A stretch of DNA of 64,000 nt from Euborellia annulipes (Eukaryota; Arthropoda; Insecta; Dermaptera; Anisolabididae), in the NCBI GenBank assembly GCA_023213315.1, contig JAKCPI010004951.1, positions 1 through 64,000 on the forward strand. Reading direction: 5' to 3'. The notes under the pieces were generated by a model. It did no database searches, was not told the DNA's origin, and worked only from the letters and a program-made list of their open reading frames with translations. The position numbers were made by a program, and so were the translations under genes. How positions within the stretch are numbered: position 1 is the first letter of the stretch; each line of letters opens with the position of its first letter. Below are positions 20,813 to 29,998 of this stretch, one piece after another.

Positions 20813-23800
20813 CTGGGCAGGAAATAACCAATCATTAATTTATTAATATATTATTAATTTTTAATTTTATTTTTGTCTTCAAATAAACAAAATAAATTTT
20901 TCAAAATACAAAGCATTAAAGAAAAATAAAATAAATTAAAATACAATAATTCTTTAAGATTTGTTGAAATTGGTTTAGAATATTAATTACCTTGATTGGA
21001 GCTTTGTTTGTAATATTAGAGACGAGAAAATTCATAGCGATATCTTCACAATTCATATGTTCGTCGACCCATTCTTTAATATGACCAGGCATTGAGGTTG
21101 TGTACATATAACTCCAAAACTGAAAAAAATGTTCAAATAAATTATAAGACTATTTTTCTTTGTTAGATTAAGGGAAAAAAAATATCTTTCAGAGATTATT
21201 TTCAATGATGAGAGAGGTCGGTCCTTTTTTTAATCTAAATAAAATAGAAATCATGATTGGGTAGATATTTGATCGATAAATGATAAGGGAGAAATTTTCA
21301 GGGCAAATTTATTTCACTATATAGTCGACGTTTCGGGAGTCTAAACGCCTCCTTCATCAGGAATAATGTTGTTATCAATAAATTATCTCTCACTGGTTTC
21401 GTCATACGATAATGAAATTGATAGTCCAAATTCATTTGCTGGTTGGTAGAAAGACATTTACAAAGCGAGTTCTCAATTTATACAATATATAATAAGATAT
21501 ATAATATAAATATATTGTATATATTGAGAACTCGCTTTGTAAATATCTTTCTACCAACCAGCAGATGAATTTGGACTATCAACCAATTTCATTCTCGTAT
21601 GACGAAGGCAAGGAGAATTAATTTATTAAGAAACACATTAGTCCTGATGAAGGGAGGCGTTTAGACTCCCGAAACGTCGACTATATAGGGATATAAATTG
21701 ATAAGGAGCTCAATGAGGAAAGGCAGCCAGCATAAATAAAAACTTTTATATTATTTCATCTAAATGAAACAATTTTATTTATGCTGGCTGCCTTTCCTCA
21801 TTGAGCTCCTTATCAATCATCACTACAGCCATTTCTATTCTTCATAGGGATATAAAGATTAAAAGGATATATAAAAAATTAACATATTTATTCATCCCCT
21901 CTTATGTCCTTTTATTTGCATTCACTTCAAATCGCTAAGCAGTGAGCCCGTCAGAAACGGCAATTGGCAATTTGTCATAAAAGCAACAAGTTAAATTGGA
22001 TAAGGCGCACCTCCGACGATAGACAGTATCTATGTCCAAGAATTTGCGAAAAAAAGGACGTAAGTTGAATGAAAAATCGAACCTTATGATGAAAAGCAGC
22101 TCCAGTAAGGACCATTGAAATTTGATTAGTCCATTCAGATTCATATTTCCATCGATTGGTGGCATTATCCCAGACATGGGTCCTTGAAGGAAAACCAACA
22201 ATTCGATCAGGAAATTCTCTCCAAACCTGGAATATAAATTAAAATTGTGATCTTAATAATTAATCAAAATGCCACAAAATTTTAACTTTTCAAAGATCTA
22301 TATTGCCAAGACATTTTTTGAAAGATTCCATTAATTTGAAAAAAATCCCTAATGGTCAGTATATGTAAAGAATTGCTGTACCATCTTAATAAACGGGAAT
22401 AAGGTAAGGGAGAAAGATCAATGTATAGGTGAGTGCGAGGTGATGTAGCTTACTAAATGTTAAGAAAAAATAAAATCTTCACCTATATGAATTATTAAGT
22501 ATATATAAAAAAAGTTGTTAAATATAAGCAACTTGTGGTTTTATCAAAAAAAAGTTGTATTTTGGAAAAAAAAAATACTTTAAAAAAAAAAAAAAAAAAT
22601 ATTAATAGACCATGAGTATAAAATGATGATATCAGAAGGTTTCTAGTTCAATGTTCAATGATTCACTCTTTTAGAATCAGCAGATTTAAATTATTATCAA
22701 GTGAAATCATCAAGAAAAGCAAAAAGTAAGCAAAATCAATGATTTATTATAAGGAAATATTCTAATCGTATAAATTTTGAGATAAAATTTAAGTTGACAT
22801 TTCAAAAGAATTCTCAAATGACTATATTAAGGAGATTTGTTTTGAATAATAAAAATTTTTTCTATCATTATTACTTTATCTTACCTATGTATATATGTAA
22901 TAGGCTATATATATAGAGAGAAAGTATTAGTTTCATGTCAAAAATTTGATGTAAAGATTTTGATAGATATACACGTTTTTCCCTTTTTGGGGAATTAAGA
23001 AAGATTCGGGCTTTAAGGCCTGAATCTTTCTAAATTTATAAAAAAGTTGAAGTAGGTATATATATATACTAGATACCTCATATCCAAATTCCAGTTCATC
23101 AGCCGTTAACATGACGATATCATCATCAATTGTAAGAATGGCTTCTGTTTCAATTTCCTCGTATGGATAGAATCGATTGGAAAGTTTATTCTCTTTAGTA
23201 CGAATCACTTTCAAAGGTTTATTTATTTTTGGCCATAAGGAATCTGAAAAATTAAATTTAAATTTTTAATTAATTTTCATTTATTAAATGTTATTATCGA
23301 ACACCTCTAAGTCAACGGGAGTGGGTTCGGATCCTAGGCAGTCTGAAGGAAATATATTTAAATTGGTAGATTTCCAAGTTTAACTTTTCCATTAAAGTTT
23401 TATTATGTTTCTGCCAAAAATTGCAATAATTTAGCTTCTAAATAATAATAATAATAATAAAAGATTTTCTTCCCACTTCGAATAATAATAATAATTTCCC
23501 CTCTTCAGTTGCTTGGTAGAAAATATGGAATGCTTTTTAATGTTCAATCCGTTTCAAATTGAAAAAATTTCTTGTATTATTTAATAATTTGTTCATTTCT
23601 TCTTATTTTTTTTACTTGAAGAAATTAAATACTAGTAAATTTCATCTTCTCTTTTAATAAATTTAATTACGCTTTACCCCTCTTATCCGGCCATAGATCA
23701 ACCGGTCTCTTCCATTAGTAATATAAATTACATATATTTATCATATAGGCTAATAATTTTTATTATATATAAATTACTTTTTTTGTATTTTAATTAAACT

Positions 23801-26800
23801 GAGGTGCAACATTGTGTAATATGTTCGTTCTGATGGTGAAGAGGGAGGGGGGGAAGGAGTTCCCGAGTTTGTTTACTCGCTTGATTCCCAGTCTATTTTT
23901 CTACTACATAGGCTTGAGATCTCTTAAACAAAAATGAGCGAGTTTGGAAAACGAAAACATGTGATGAAATGAGTGAAAATCAATTTTTTACCGAAAAACC
24001 AAACGGGTAGCCAACCAGGCCGGCTAAGAGGGTTTGTAGTGTATTATTTATGTGGTTTCATCTTTCAATTTCAAAAAATTCTTCAAAATATTTTCATTTA
24101 TAATATAAAATAAATATCTTGTCTATTTTGGAGTGGAGTCACCCAAGGAAAGAATAAAAAACAATTGTTTCTGTCGACGTTTCGAGCGTCAATCACGCTC
24201 TTCCTCGGGACAGTTTAATGTCAATATTTACGGATAGTAGTAAAATGAGTATCATTTGACATCAATAAACTGAACTTAAATTAACATTAACAATGCAAGA
24301 TTTGTTCATTTTTTTGATTTATCCAATGATTTTGAAATTAAAACAGCCATGTGTGTAATGAACAAATTTTGCGTTGTTAATGTTAATTTAAGTTCAGTTT
24401 ATTGATGTCAAATGATACTCATTTTACTACTATCCGTAAATATTGACATTAAACTGTCCCGAGGAAGAGCGTGATTGACGCTCGAAACGTCGACAGAAAA
24501 AATCGTTTTTTATTCTTTCCTTGTTTGACTCCACTCCAATATTGAAAAGAAACTTACGATGAGGTGGCGATTTTTTTTGATTATTCCAAATAACCAATAC
24601 TTTTGTGAGACTTGGAACTTTAACTAATTTTTTAATGAGAAGAAATAGACTTTCTACACGATCATATGTCAAAATGACTGCTGTAAATCCTTGAGAGCGA
24701 GGAGCTGTCAATTGTAGGAACAATGGGGAATTAGCAACCATCTAAAATAAAAAAAGATAGGTTAATATATTTCAGGTTTTGATACTATTTTTAAAGAATA
24801 ATAACTCTTACCGAATCAGGCATTGTATTCCATTCATGATAATTTTTAGCATTTTCAGGAAATACTCGATCATTTATAATATCAAGAGTTGTGAGTGTTA
24901 TTTCTTTAAGAGAGGAGAAATATTTTTGATAAAGCCAAGAACCTTGTCGCTGGAGTTCTAAAATTCGTTCTTCAGAAACATTCATGACGGTCTCTATTAG
25001 AGTTCCTAACTCAGCTTCAGACAACCGAATTGCTGCCCTAAAAATATAATATTATTTATTATTGAATTAATTAAAAGATTATTGCATAATTTGAATTATG
25101 CTCTCTTTCCTTATACTAATTGAGGAGATGAAAACTGAATTACAACAATCCCAATAATAATATTAAAAGTTTTAGCGGTGGTTGGGGGGGAGGGGGTCTT
25201 TTTAAGATGATTATTAATTGAGCCTCAAACGGTTGTTATCCCATTAAACCTTAAATGATGAATTTATACCATAATTATTTGTGGGGGGTTTGTGGGGGGT
25301 ATAATTTCTTATATAAATTTTTTAACCCAAAGCTTAAACTTATCGGTGAGTCGGATTTGTTTATAAGTAGTGTTTAGGGGGTGGTTAAGTACACACTACT
25401 AGAGGGGTCATTTGGGGGGGGAGGGCATTTGCCCCTCCCAAGAGCTCTGATTTTTCTGAAATTTTATATTATTCTTAAATAAAATATTTCAAAATATATC
25501 TACGAGTATAGAAACTCTAGAAAATTAAACAATTACTTTAATAAAACAACTTTTGGTCAAATTTGAGTAAAAAAAGTTTACCCCCCCCCCCCCCGAAGAA
25601 AAAGTTGAAATGACGCTACTGAATACACTGCTTGGTCAAGTGGAAGTAAAATAAACTTTAATTGCACTTGACCAATTAACTAAAAATAACAGGAATACGT
25701 CCAGCTGTCATTAATTAAAAAATATCCCTCGCTCCACAGTGGCTGAGACTAACAATATCATTATTGATATCATTACTGACCACACACACGAAATTGCATC
25801 TCTCATTTGCATATTGGGACAATTTATCCCACAATTGTATTTTATTCTATTCTTTTTTTTGTGGGGGGGGGGCACCCCCCGGGCCGGGGTGGGGGGGGGG
25901 GGGGGGGGCCCCCCCGGGGGGGTTGGGGGGGGGGCCCCCTAGAACACAGCACGGCAATATTGGAATTAAAAAATAATAGTACTTTTTGACCGACTTTGTT
26001 CCAAAGCTTCGTGTCACGTCCCATGTGGGTGTCTAACTTAAATATAAAATTTCAACCTCGTAGCTCTTTTCGTTTTTGAGATATTTTGTTCACAGCGACA
26101 CAGACAGACTGACCATGTCGCGAAAACAACATTTTTAGACTCAGGGGACTTGAAAACGTGTATATCCATCAAAATCTCGACATCGAATTTTTTACATGAA
26201 ACCAATACTTTCACTCTATATAATTATATTAACACCTACGGTATAAATAATAATAGCGGAGTGTCCGTCTGTCACGCTCTGTTTGACGAACTTCCTGTTG
26301 GAATTTTGAAACGTAATTTTGCAGTCTTATAAAGAACGTTATGGAGAGTCCAGGAAAAATACTCGGGTCCCGGAATTCCTAACTTTTTGAGTTATTAATT
26401 CCTAAAGTTACGATTTCTCCCACAGGAAATGTATAGAGAAATATTTATGTATTACATAATTGATTGGATATTGTAGTATTGTATAGTAGTGGTAATTATT
26501 TTAAACAAGTTGCAGAAAAGAATGAACGAACACATTTATGTATTCTTTGCATTTACTTGATGCTATCGGGCTTGGTGTATAAGTTAGCGTGCTGGCCTCG
26601 TATTCCTAGAGTCGGGGTTGGAGCCCAGGCAGTCCGATGATTTTATTTAAGCCATTTGGATACCAAATATCTTAAATAAGAATGCCTGGACCCACAATAT
26701 GTATATTAATTAATAACGGTTATCGTATAAAGTCTTAGATGGTTTGAGTTGCCGAAAAGACTGTGTGAATGTGTGTGTGAGTGTGAGAGTGAATGGGAAA

Positions 26801-29244
26801 AAAGTGTGAATGTTTAAAAAAAAAAAAAATTCCACTTGACCAATTAATTAAAAATTCATAAAGACAATCAAAAAATTTATGAAAGTAACAAATCATGAAA
26901 ATAATAACTACCTCCTCCAATCAAGAACATCTTCAAAAGGTAAAAATAGAGTATCTGCAACAATGACAGGAATACATCCAGCAGCCATTGCTTCCATTAG
27001 TGCAGGTTGACCCAATCGTCCTCCGCGAACGACAAGGCAAAAAGTGCTTTGCTACAATACAAAAAAAAATGTTTATATGTATATATATATAGATATATAT
27101 ATTCATTCCGTTTTGATTTCATTAATACTACCTTTAGAATTTGAGGGTAATCAAATTGCTCTTCTCCGAGACATCTTATGCTGGAATTGTCATGACCAGA
27201 AGTACAAGATTCGAGAAGAGCAAATTCTGGATGATTTTTAGCCAAATGTTCAAGTTCATTTAAAAATTCTGGATGTAAATTGAGTTGAGAAGATATTACA
27301 ACCCAATTTCTATGAAAATATATTATTTACATTATTTCATTATTATTATAATATTAGGATTGAATAAATTATAATTATATAATATACTTTTTTTCTGGTT
27401 CATTGTCTAAATTTACAACTAGAGGGCTATACATGGGGATAGAAACGTCAAAGCCCATGCGATATGTCCAAGAGGAAAATCCAGCTCCAGCAACCATCGC
27501 TTTTCCTAAGGCAAGTTCCACCACAGTGTTGTATTCTGGTGGCGATCCAGGCAACATATTAAAAACAAGATGATTTTCTCCATTTGCCCAACTAAAAAAT
27601 ACAAAATATTCACAAATTAGATATTTTAATACTTTCGATAATTTAAAATTATAAAAATTTTGTTAATGCCTTTCACTGATATTTTTGGAATAGAAATATT
27701 AATATTTCATAATTGAGTGATGAATATATACGTATTAGAAGTCAATCGAGTTAGGACAACTTCAACTTTTTTTCAAATTCCAATAGCAAAGAATCCAATT
27801 AGGAGACTTGTGGTCTAGATCAGAGGTTGACAATCCGCGGTTCGAAAGCCCCATTTGACTCTTTGGGAATATTCGTGAAGCTTTTCTAATTAAATTGATA
27901 AGGAAAATTTAGAAAATAATAAGTAAATAAGAAAATAAGGGAGAAGACAGCCAGGAAATGAAACTCAGAGTAGTGGAGACAGTTTCTGGTTTAATTAGAT
28001 AACGCTATCCAGTGAATGGGGGGGGAGAGGTTGAGGGGGCTACAGCCCTCCCCGAAATCCTACAAGTGAAAAGAATAAAAATGAAAAAATGTATAGTTTT
28101 ACATTTAAAACTAGAAACTGCTCAAGTAGTAGACGATCTTCATAATAATGGTAATATCCAGTAAATGTCTCAACTTGGTAATAAATGTCACATTAATTTG
28201 TAAAATATCTAGAGAGTTTTAGCACAACTCTAAAATATTTCTAGATTGTTTAACTAGTCTAAAAATGCTTCTAGATACATAAAATTAAAAAAAAATCTTC
28301 CGAGAGGGGGCCCCGGACCCCCTTCCGTTGGGGGGTATTCTCTACCCCCAAACCCTCTGGTATACCCATCAGCTCGCCTAAAATAAATTTCTAGATACGC
28401 CACTCACGCTATCCTCAGTCCATTTTCAAGAGTATGGTTTTATCGAAACTGCCTCCAATACCCTGAGTTTCGAAGAGCCACTTCACAAATTGTCATGTAA
28501 TTTAGAAAATATTCACGCAAAATTAATTTTATTTTAATTCTAGAAGTCACAAAGATTTTGGTTCTTTAGCTCACAAGTTTGACGACCTTCTCTTAAGGTT
28601 ACGGATCAAATTCTTCAGCAATTTTATTTGCGATTTTGAAGGAATCAAAAACAATATTAATATTTAATTATTTATCAACTCTTTTTATATTAAATATAAA
28701 GATAGATAACATATATGAATACATACTAAGGCAAAGAAGTTAATGCTTGTGAAGTTTCCAGGGTTCTAAATCGATTCTGATTTAAGGTGTCAATAGAAGG
28801 AATCAAAATACAAGCCTCTTCTGGATTCGGTGTATAATATTTACTCTCTAGGATGGTCTTCAAAATGAGATAAAATTCCTGTGAGATTTGGCTTCCAATA
28901 GGAATATCTTTGGTATCAACATATTTCTTCAAGGGATAAATATAGACGAGAATTTTACTAGGCACATTGTGTCCACATTGGTAAACGTTAAAGCAATCAT
29001 AATAGGTGCATTTGGGATTTCTCTTATCCAAGTTGTGCGAATTTTGTTGTATGATGATTTCAGGCAGTCGATCCAAATTATCCAGTCTTAAATGTTTATG
29101 TTGGTGTCTATGACCTGAATTTGATGGAAAATGCAAGTCTACAACGAGGACAAAAGAAAGTAACAGGATAACAAATAATCCAATAAAAAAATGTTTATAT
29201 TTGTTGAGTAGAGGCCCAGCTTTTAGGGCCGATTTCACCGTCAT
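20591..29244 (-). CDS. EXT2: Exostosin-2, heparan-sulfate polymerase subunit (gene span)
   Basis: Ten coding exons join in frame into 703 codons plus stop (vertebrate EXT2 is about 718 aa). With EXT1, EXT2 forms the Golgi copolymerase that adds alternating GlcA and GlcNAc to heparan sulfate. Layout: short cytosolic tail, signal-anchor helix at residues 18-35, cysteines 79/84/90 at the start of the GT47 exostosin domain (to about residue 350), then the GT64 domain with the metal-binding DDD triad at 523-525 ([10 protein letters not shown]) and a C-terminus ending FNDIGSL, as in animal EXT2. Nearly all splice sites are GT-AG with good consensus. The 5' leader is also split (acceptor at 29262-29263). 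Introns contain foldbacks, a SINE and a decayed exon duplicate. The gene is head-to-head with UCK. Confidence 0.96.
20991..21119 (-). CDS. EXT2: EXT2 coding exon 9
   Basis: Encodes residues 588-630 and includes [20 protein letters not shown], a near-invariant GT64 motif with the acidic pair (ED) following MNC. Bounded by TTTTTCAG and GTAATT, phase 0 at both ends. Confidence 0.95.
21290..21690. repeat. Foldback with hammerhead motifs, in EXT2 intron 8
   Basis: Arms carry GTCGACGTTTCGGGAGTC (left, about 21325) and GACTCCCGAAACGTCGAC (right, about 21665). Inside, the ATTTACAAAGCGAGTTCTCAA segment is also mirrored. The right arm contains an intact hammerhead. The left arm has core and stem II intact but only a 2-bp stem I. 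Confidence 0.8.
21639..21683 (+). ncRNA. Putative minimal type-I hammerhead ribozyme
   Basis: Stem I TAGTC (21639-21643), CTGATGA (21644-21650), stem II GGGAG/CTCCC around a 9-nt loop, GAAA (21671-21674), CGTC (cleavage triplet GTC, 21676-21678), stem I partner GACTA (21679-21683). All core positions match the consensus. It is antisense to EXT2 and would be transcribed only from the other strand. Confidence 0.7.
21693..21828. repeat. Foldback with CAGCCAGCATAAATAA arms
   Basis: ATTGATAAGGAGCTCAATGA, GGAAAGGCAGCCAGCATAAA at the left is perfectly mirrored at the right around a loop of about 30 bp. It directly abuts the hammerhead foldback, and its arm word GGCAGCCAGCAT also lies beside the hammerhead at 63.9 kb, so it is probably the outer part of the same family. 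Confidence 0.75.
22083..22226 (-). CDS. EXT2: EXT2 coding exon 8
   Basis: Encodes residues 540-587 ([20 protein letters not shown] ... [10 protein letters not shown]), 48 codons, phase 0 at both ends. [20 protein letters not shown] is highly conserved in EXT proteins. The donor GTTCGA is a weak GT site. Confidence 0.94.
22870..22995 (-). repeat. Repeat family A, terminal fragment in EXT2 intron 7
   Basis: CTTTATCTTACCTATGTATATATG ... ATATATAGAGAGAAAGTATT and GATTTTGATAGATATACACG match the 3' end of family A in reverse. Confidence 0.7.
23077..23243 (-). CDS. EXT2: EXT2 coding exon 7 (DDD triad)
   Basis: Encodes residues 484-539 and includes [20 protein letters not shown] and the IDDDIVML strand whose aspartates (523-525) bind the nucleotide-sugar metal ion in GT64 enzymes. 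Acceptor TTTTTCAG; donor GAG|GTATCT. Confidence 0.95.
23295..23372 (+). repeat. SINE family 1 fragment in EXT2 intron 6
   Basis: Contains GTGGGTTCGGATCCTAGGCA, GTCTGA, matching the B-box and following body of SINE family 1, then ATATTTAAATTGG. Short and diverged. Confidence 0.5.
24171..24213 (-). ncRNA. Hammerhead-like motif with mutated core (left arm)
   Basis: Stem I CTGTC/GACAG, stem II GAGCGT/ACGCTC, GAAA and CGTC are intact, but the core reads CCGAGGA instead of CTGANGA. U4 lies in the uridine turn of the catalytic core, so self-cleavage should be impaired. Confidence 0.5.
24454..24496 (+). ncRNA. Hammerhead-like motif with mutated core (right arm)
   Basis: Mirror copy of the left-arm motif: CTGTC (24454-24458), CCGAGGA, stem II GAGCGT/ACGCTC, GAAA (24484-24487), CGTC, GACAG (24492-24496). 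The same core U-to-C change on both arms shows it preceded, or was copied across, the palindrome. Confidence 0.5.
24558..24741 (-). CDS. EXT2: EXT2 coding exon 6
   Basis: Encodes residues 423-484 and includes [20 protein letters not shown], the entry strand of the GT64 fold, and [13 protein letters not shown]. Acceptor TATTTTAG; donor CATC|GTAAGT splits a His codon. Confidence 0.95.
24812..25037 (-). CDS. EXT2: EXT2 coding exon 5
   Basis: Encodes residues 347-422 ([20 protein letters not shown] ... [11 protein letters not shown]), the linker between GT47 and GT64 with [13 protein letters not shown]. Acceptor ATTTTTAG; donor GTAAGA, phase 0. Confidence 0.95.
25399..25621. mobile_element. Diverged hAT-like MITE in EXT2 intron 4
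   Basis: TAGAGGGGTCATTTGGGGGG at the left and GTTGAAATGACGCTACTG at the right mirror the ends of the 18.35-kb MITE. The interior (ATAAAATATTTCAAAATATA, CTACGAGTATA, poly-C) is also shared. Flanks TACACACT and AATACACT may be a decayed 8-bp duplication. Confidence 0.65.
25661..25712 (-). pseudogene. Decayed partial duplicate of EXT2 exon 4 and its 3' intron flank
   Basis: On the minus strand this reads ATGACAGCTGGACGTATTCC TGTTATT (MTAGRIPVI), matching MAAGCIPVI of exon 4. It continues into TTAGTTAATTGGTCAAGTG, which matches intron sequence about 80-90 bp beyond the real exon 4 donor (26831-26850), with the middle deleted. This is a relic of an internal duplication in the intron. Confidence 0.6.
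25855..25945. repeat. Extreme G/C homopolymer tract, doubtful sequence
   Basis: About 80 bp made almost only of G and C runs of 6 to over 20 bases. It breaks a family A-like context and is flanked by AT-rich DNA. This is likely a low-quality or misassembled stretch around a MITE G-tract. The glycine/proline frames across it are not genes. Confidence 0.6.
25970..26235 (+). repeat. Repeat family A fragment
   Basis: AATAGTACTTTTTGACCGAC, TTCGTGTCACGTCCCA, GACCATGTCGCGAAAAC and AATCTCGACATCGAATTTTT follow the family A order up to the CTCTATATAATTATATTAAC end. Confidence 0.75.
26565..26832 (+). repeat. SINE family 1 copy in EXT2 intron 4
   Basis: tRNA-like head GGCTTGGTGTATAAGTTAGC, B-box GGGGTTGGAGCCC, then CAGTCCGATGATTTTATTTA, the family body, a GTGTGTGAGTGTGAGAGTG stretch and a 13-nt A tail. 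The B-box has lost the central TTCGA, so it is probably inactive. Confidence 0.85.
26912..27051 (-). CDS. EXT2: EXT2 coding exon 4
   Basis: Encodes residues 301-347: [20 protein letters not shown] then [20 protein letters not shown]. This is the GT47 Rossmann-like segment conserved in exostosins. Acceptor TATTGTAG; donor AG|GTAGTT, phase 2. Confidence 0.95.
27132..27309 (-). CDS. EXT2: EXT2 coding exon 3
   Basis: Encodes residues 241-300 ([20 protein letters not shown] ... [14 protein letters not shown]). Acceptor TTTTCATAG; donor AAG|GTAGTA. FDYPQ is a conserved exostosin motif. Confidence 0.94.
27388..27591 (-). CDS. EXT2: EXT2 coding exon 2
   Basis: Encodes residues 173-241: [43 protein letters not shown]. 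It matches the RWDRGTNHLLFNMLPGG and GGGFSTWTYRQGYDVSIP segment of vertebrate EXT2. Acceptor TTTTTTAG; donor AA|GTATAT splits a Lys codon. Confidence 0.95.
27595..28726. other. EXT2 intron 1 (coding), with a G/C-tract MITE-like segment
   Basis: At about 28018-28400 there is a GGGGGGGAGAGGTTGAGGGG ... TAGATACGCCACTCA segment resembling a hAT-like MITE, but the two ends and duplication could not be matched. The rest is unremarkable intron. Confidence 0.4.
28727..29244 (-). CDS. EXT2: EXT2 coding exon 1
   Basis: Encodes residues 1-172 plus two bases of codon 173. It starts [20 protein letters not shown] with a signal-anchor (residues 18-35, rich in L/V/F), then a His-rich luminal stem and the [13 protein letters not shown] cysteine cluster, then [11 protein letters not shown] and [20 protein letters not shown]. 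The ATG was chosen because it is the only one upstream of the anchor in this frame. The donor TTA|GTATGT must be spliced, since the unspliced frame hits TAG at once. Confidence 0.95.
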
Positions 29245-29258
29245 TTTTCAATTATCAT
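29241..29258 (-). promoter_or_regulatory. Five-codon uORF whose stop overlaps the EXT2 start
   Basis: The spliced leader begins at 29261 with GTT, then ATG ATA ATT GAA AAA TGA. The TGA shares its first two bases with the EXT2 ATG (ATGA). Initiation at the upstream ATG would end exactly on the EXT2 start, an arrangement compatible with termination-reinitiation control. Confidence 0.6.
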
Positions 29259-29366
29259 AACCTAAAAAGAAAAACAATAATATTAATATTAAATGAAAAT
29301 TGCAGGCATCTCATTGTCAACTTGTCATATTCAATCATTTTACAACTATTAAAATTTTCTTTCTAA

Positions 29367-29998
29367 AGCCCGGTCCAGACGCTACGTTTTGCACAACCTT
29401 TTGTCTGCGCAGTTCAACACGTTGCAGTTAAAACGTTGCGTGTGGACAGGAAATTTGCGCAGTTTTGAGCCCGGCGGGAAGACGGTACAGTTGCAGCGAT
29501 AACTGAGCAAATTAGCTTTGAAATCCATGACCTGTGCGGACAAGTCGGTGCATGTGGACGCTTACTCCATGTTCCGAATCGTTTTGTTCCTCAGTTTTCC
29601 CTAATCACTCCACGATGGCTGACCTTCGGCAATGTTCTAGAGAGTTTTTAACTGATTTTATTGCACTTTATGAAAGTTTCCCATGTATTTGGCGTGTTAA
29701 ATCGAAGGAGTATAGTAACAGGGAGAAAAAGGGGAAAGCTTATGAAAAATTAGTAGAAAAATTCAGAGAAATCGATGCAACCGCGACCTAAGATGTTCTA
29801 ATCTTTTTTTTCTAACGAGAGAGCATGCAAAAATTGACCACAGGAGAACCTCCCCCATGACGATATCACACAAGACGGAGCAAAAAATACAAATATGACT
29901 GCACCGTCTGGACACTCAAAATTACAACGTTTTCACTCCATCTTAAGACCGCGCAGACTTAAAATGTTGTGCAAAACGGAGCGTGTGGACCGGGCTTA
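29367..29998. mobile_element. PIF/Harbinger-like element with terminal inverted repeats
   Basis: The ends AAGCCCGGTCCAGACGCTAC and GCGTGTGGACCGGGCTT (with TTTTGCACAAC / GTTGTGCAAAA just inside) are inverted repeats of about 32 bp. A flanking TAA on each side fits the 3-bp duplication of PIF/Harbinger elements. It contains a MADF-domain reading frame but no transposase, so it is an internally deleted derivative. It lies about 100 bp upstream of the EXT2 leader acceptor. Confidence 0.75.
29615..29791 (+). CDS. MADF-domain N-terminal fragment of a Harbinger-type accessory protein
   Basis: A 58-residue frame starts at ATG with MADLRQCSREFLTDFIALYE, followed by SFPCIWRVKSKEYSNREKKG. The pattern F(I/L)xLYxxxPxxWxxxSKEYxNRxxxxxA is the start of a MADF DNA-binding domain, a module found in the Myb/MADF accessory proteins of PIF/Harbinger transposons. 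The frame stops at TAA (29789-29791) before the end of a full MADF domain (about 85 residues). It is a remnant inside a MITE rather than a host gene. Confidence 0.65.
   Translation: MADLRQCSREFLTDFIALYESFPCIWRVKSKEYSNREKKGKAYEKLVEKFREIDATAT

Larger units (their letters stand above)
24120..24543. repeat. Foldback with paired hammerhead-like motifs, in EXT2 intron 6
   Basis: The outer arms TATTTTGGAGTGGAGTC...AGGAAAGAATAAAAAAC and GTTTTTTATTCTTTCC...GACTCCACTCCAAT are inverted repeats. An inner second pair (GTCAATATTTACGGATAGTA and its mirror) extends the palindrome to more than 150 bp per arm. The right edge stops about 15 bp from the donor of exon 6 (24558), and the arms are little diverged. 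Confidence 0.8.

Noticed and set aside
27044..27241. Plus-strand frame over EXT2 exon 3
   Set aside because: Antisense shadow of a conserved coding exon.
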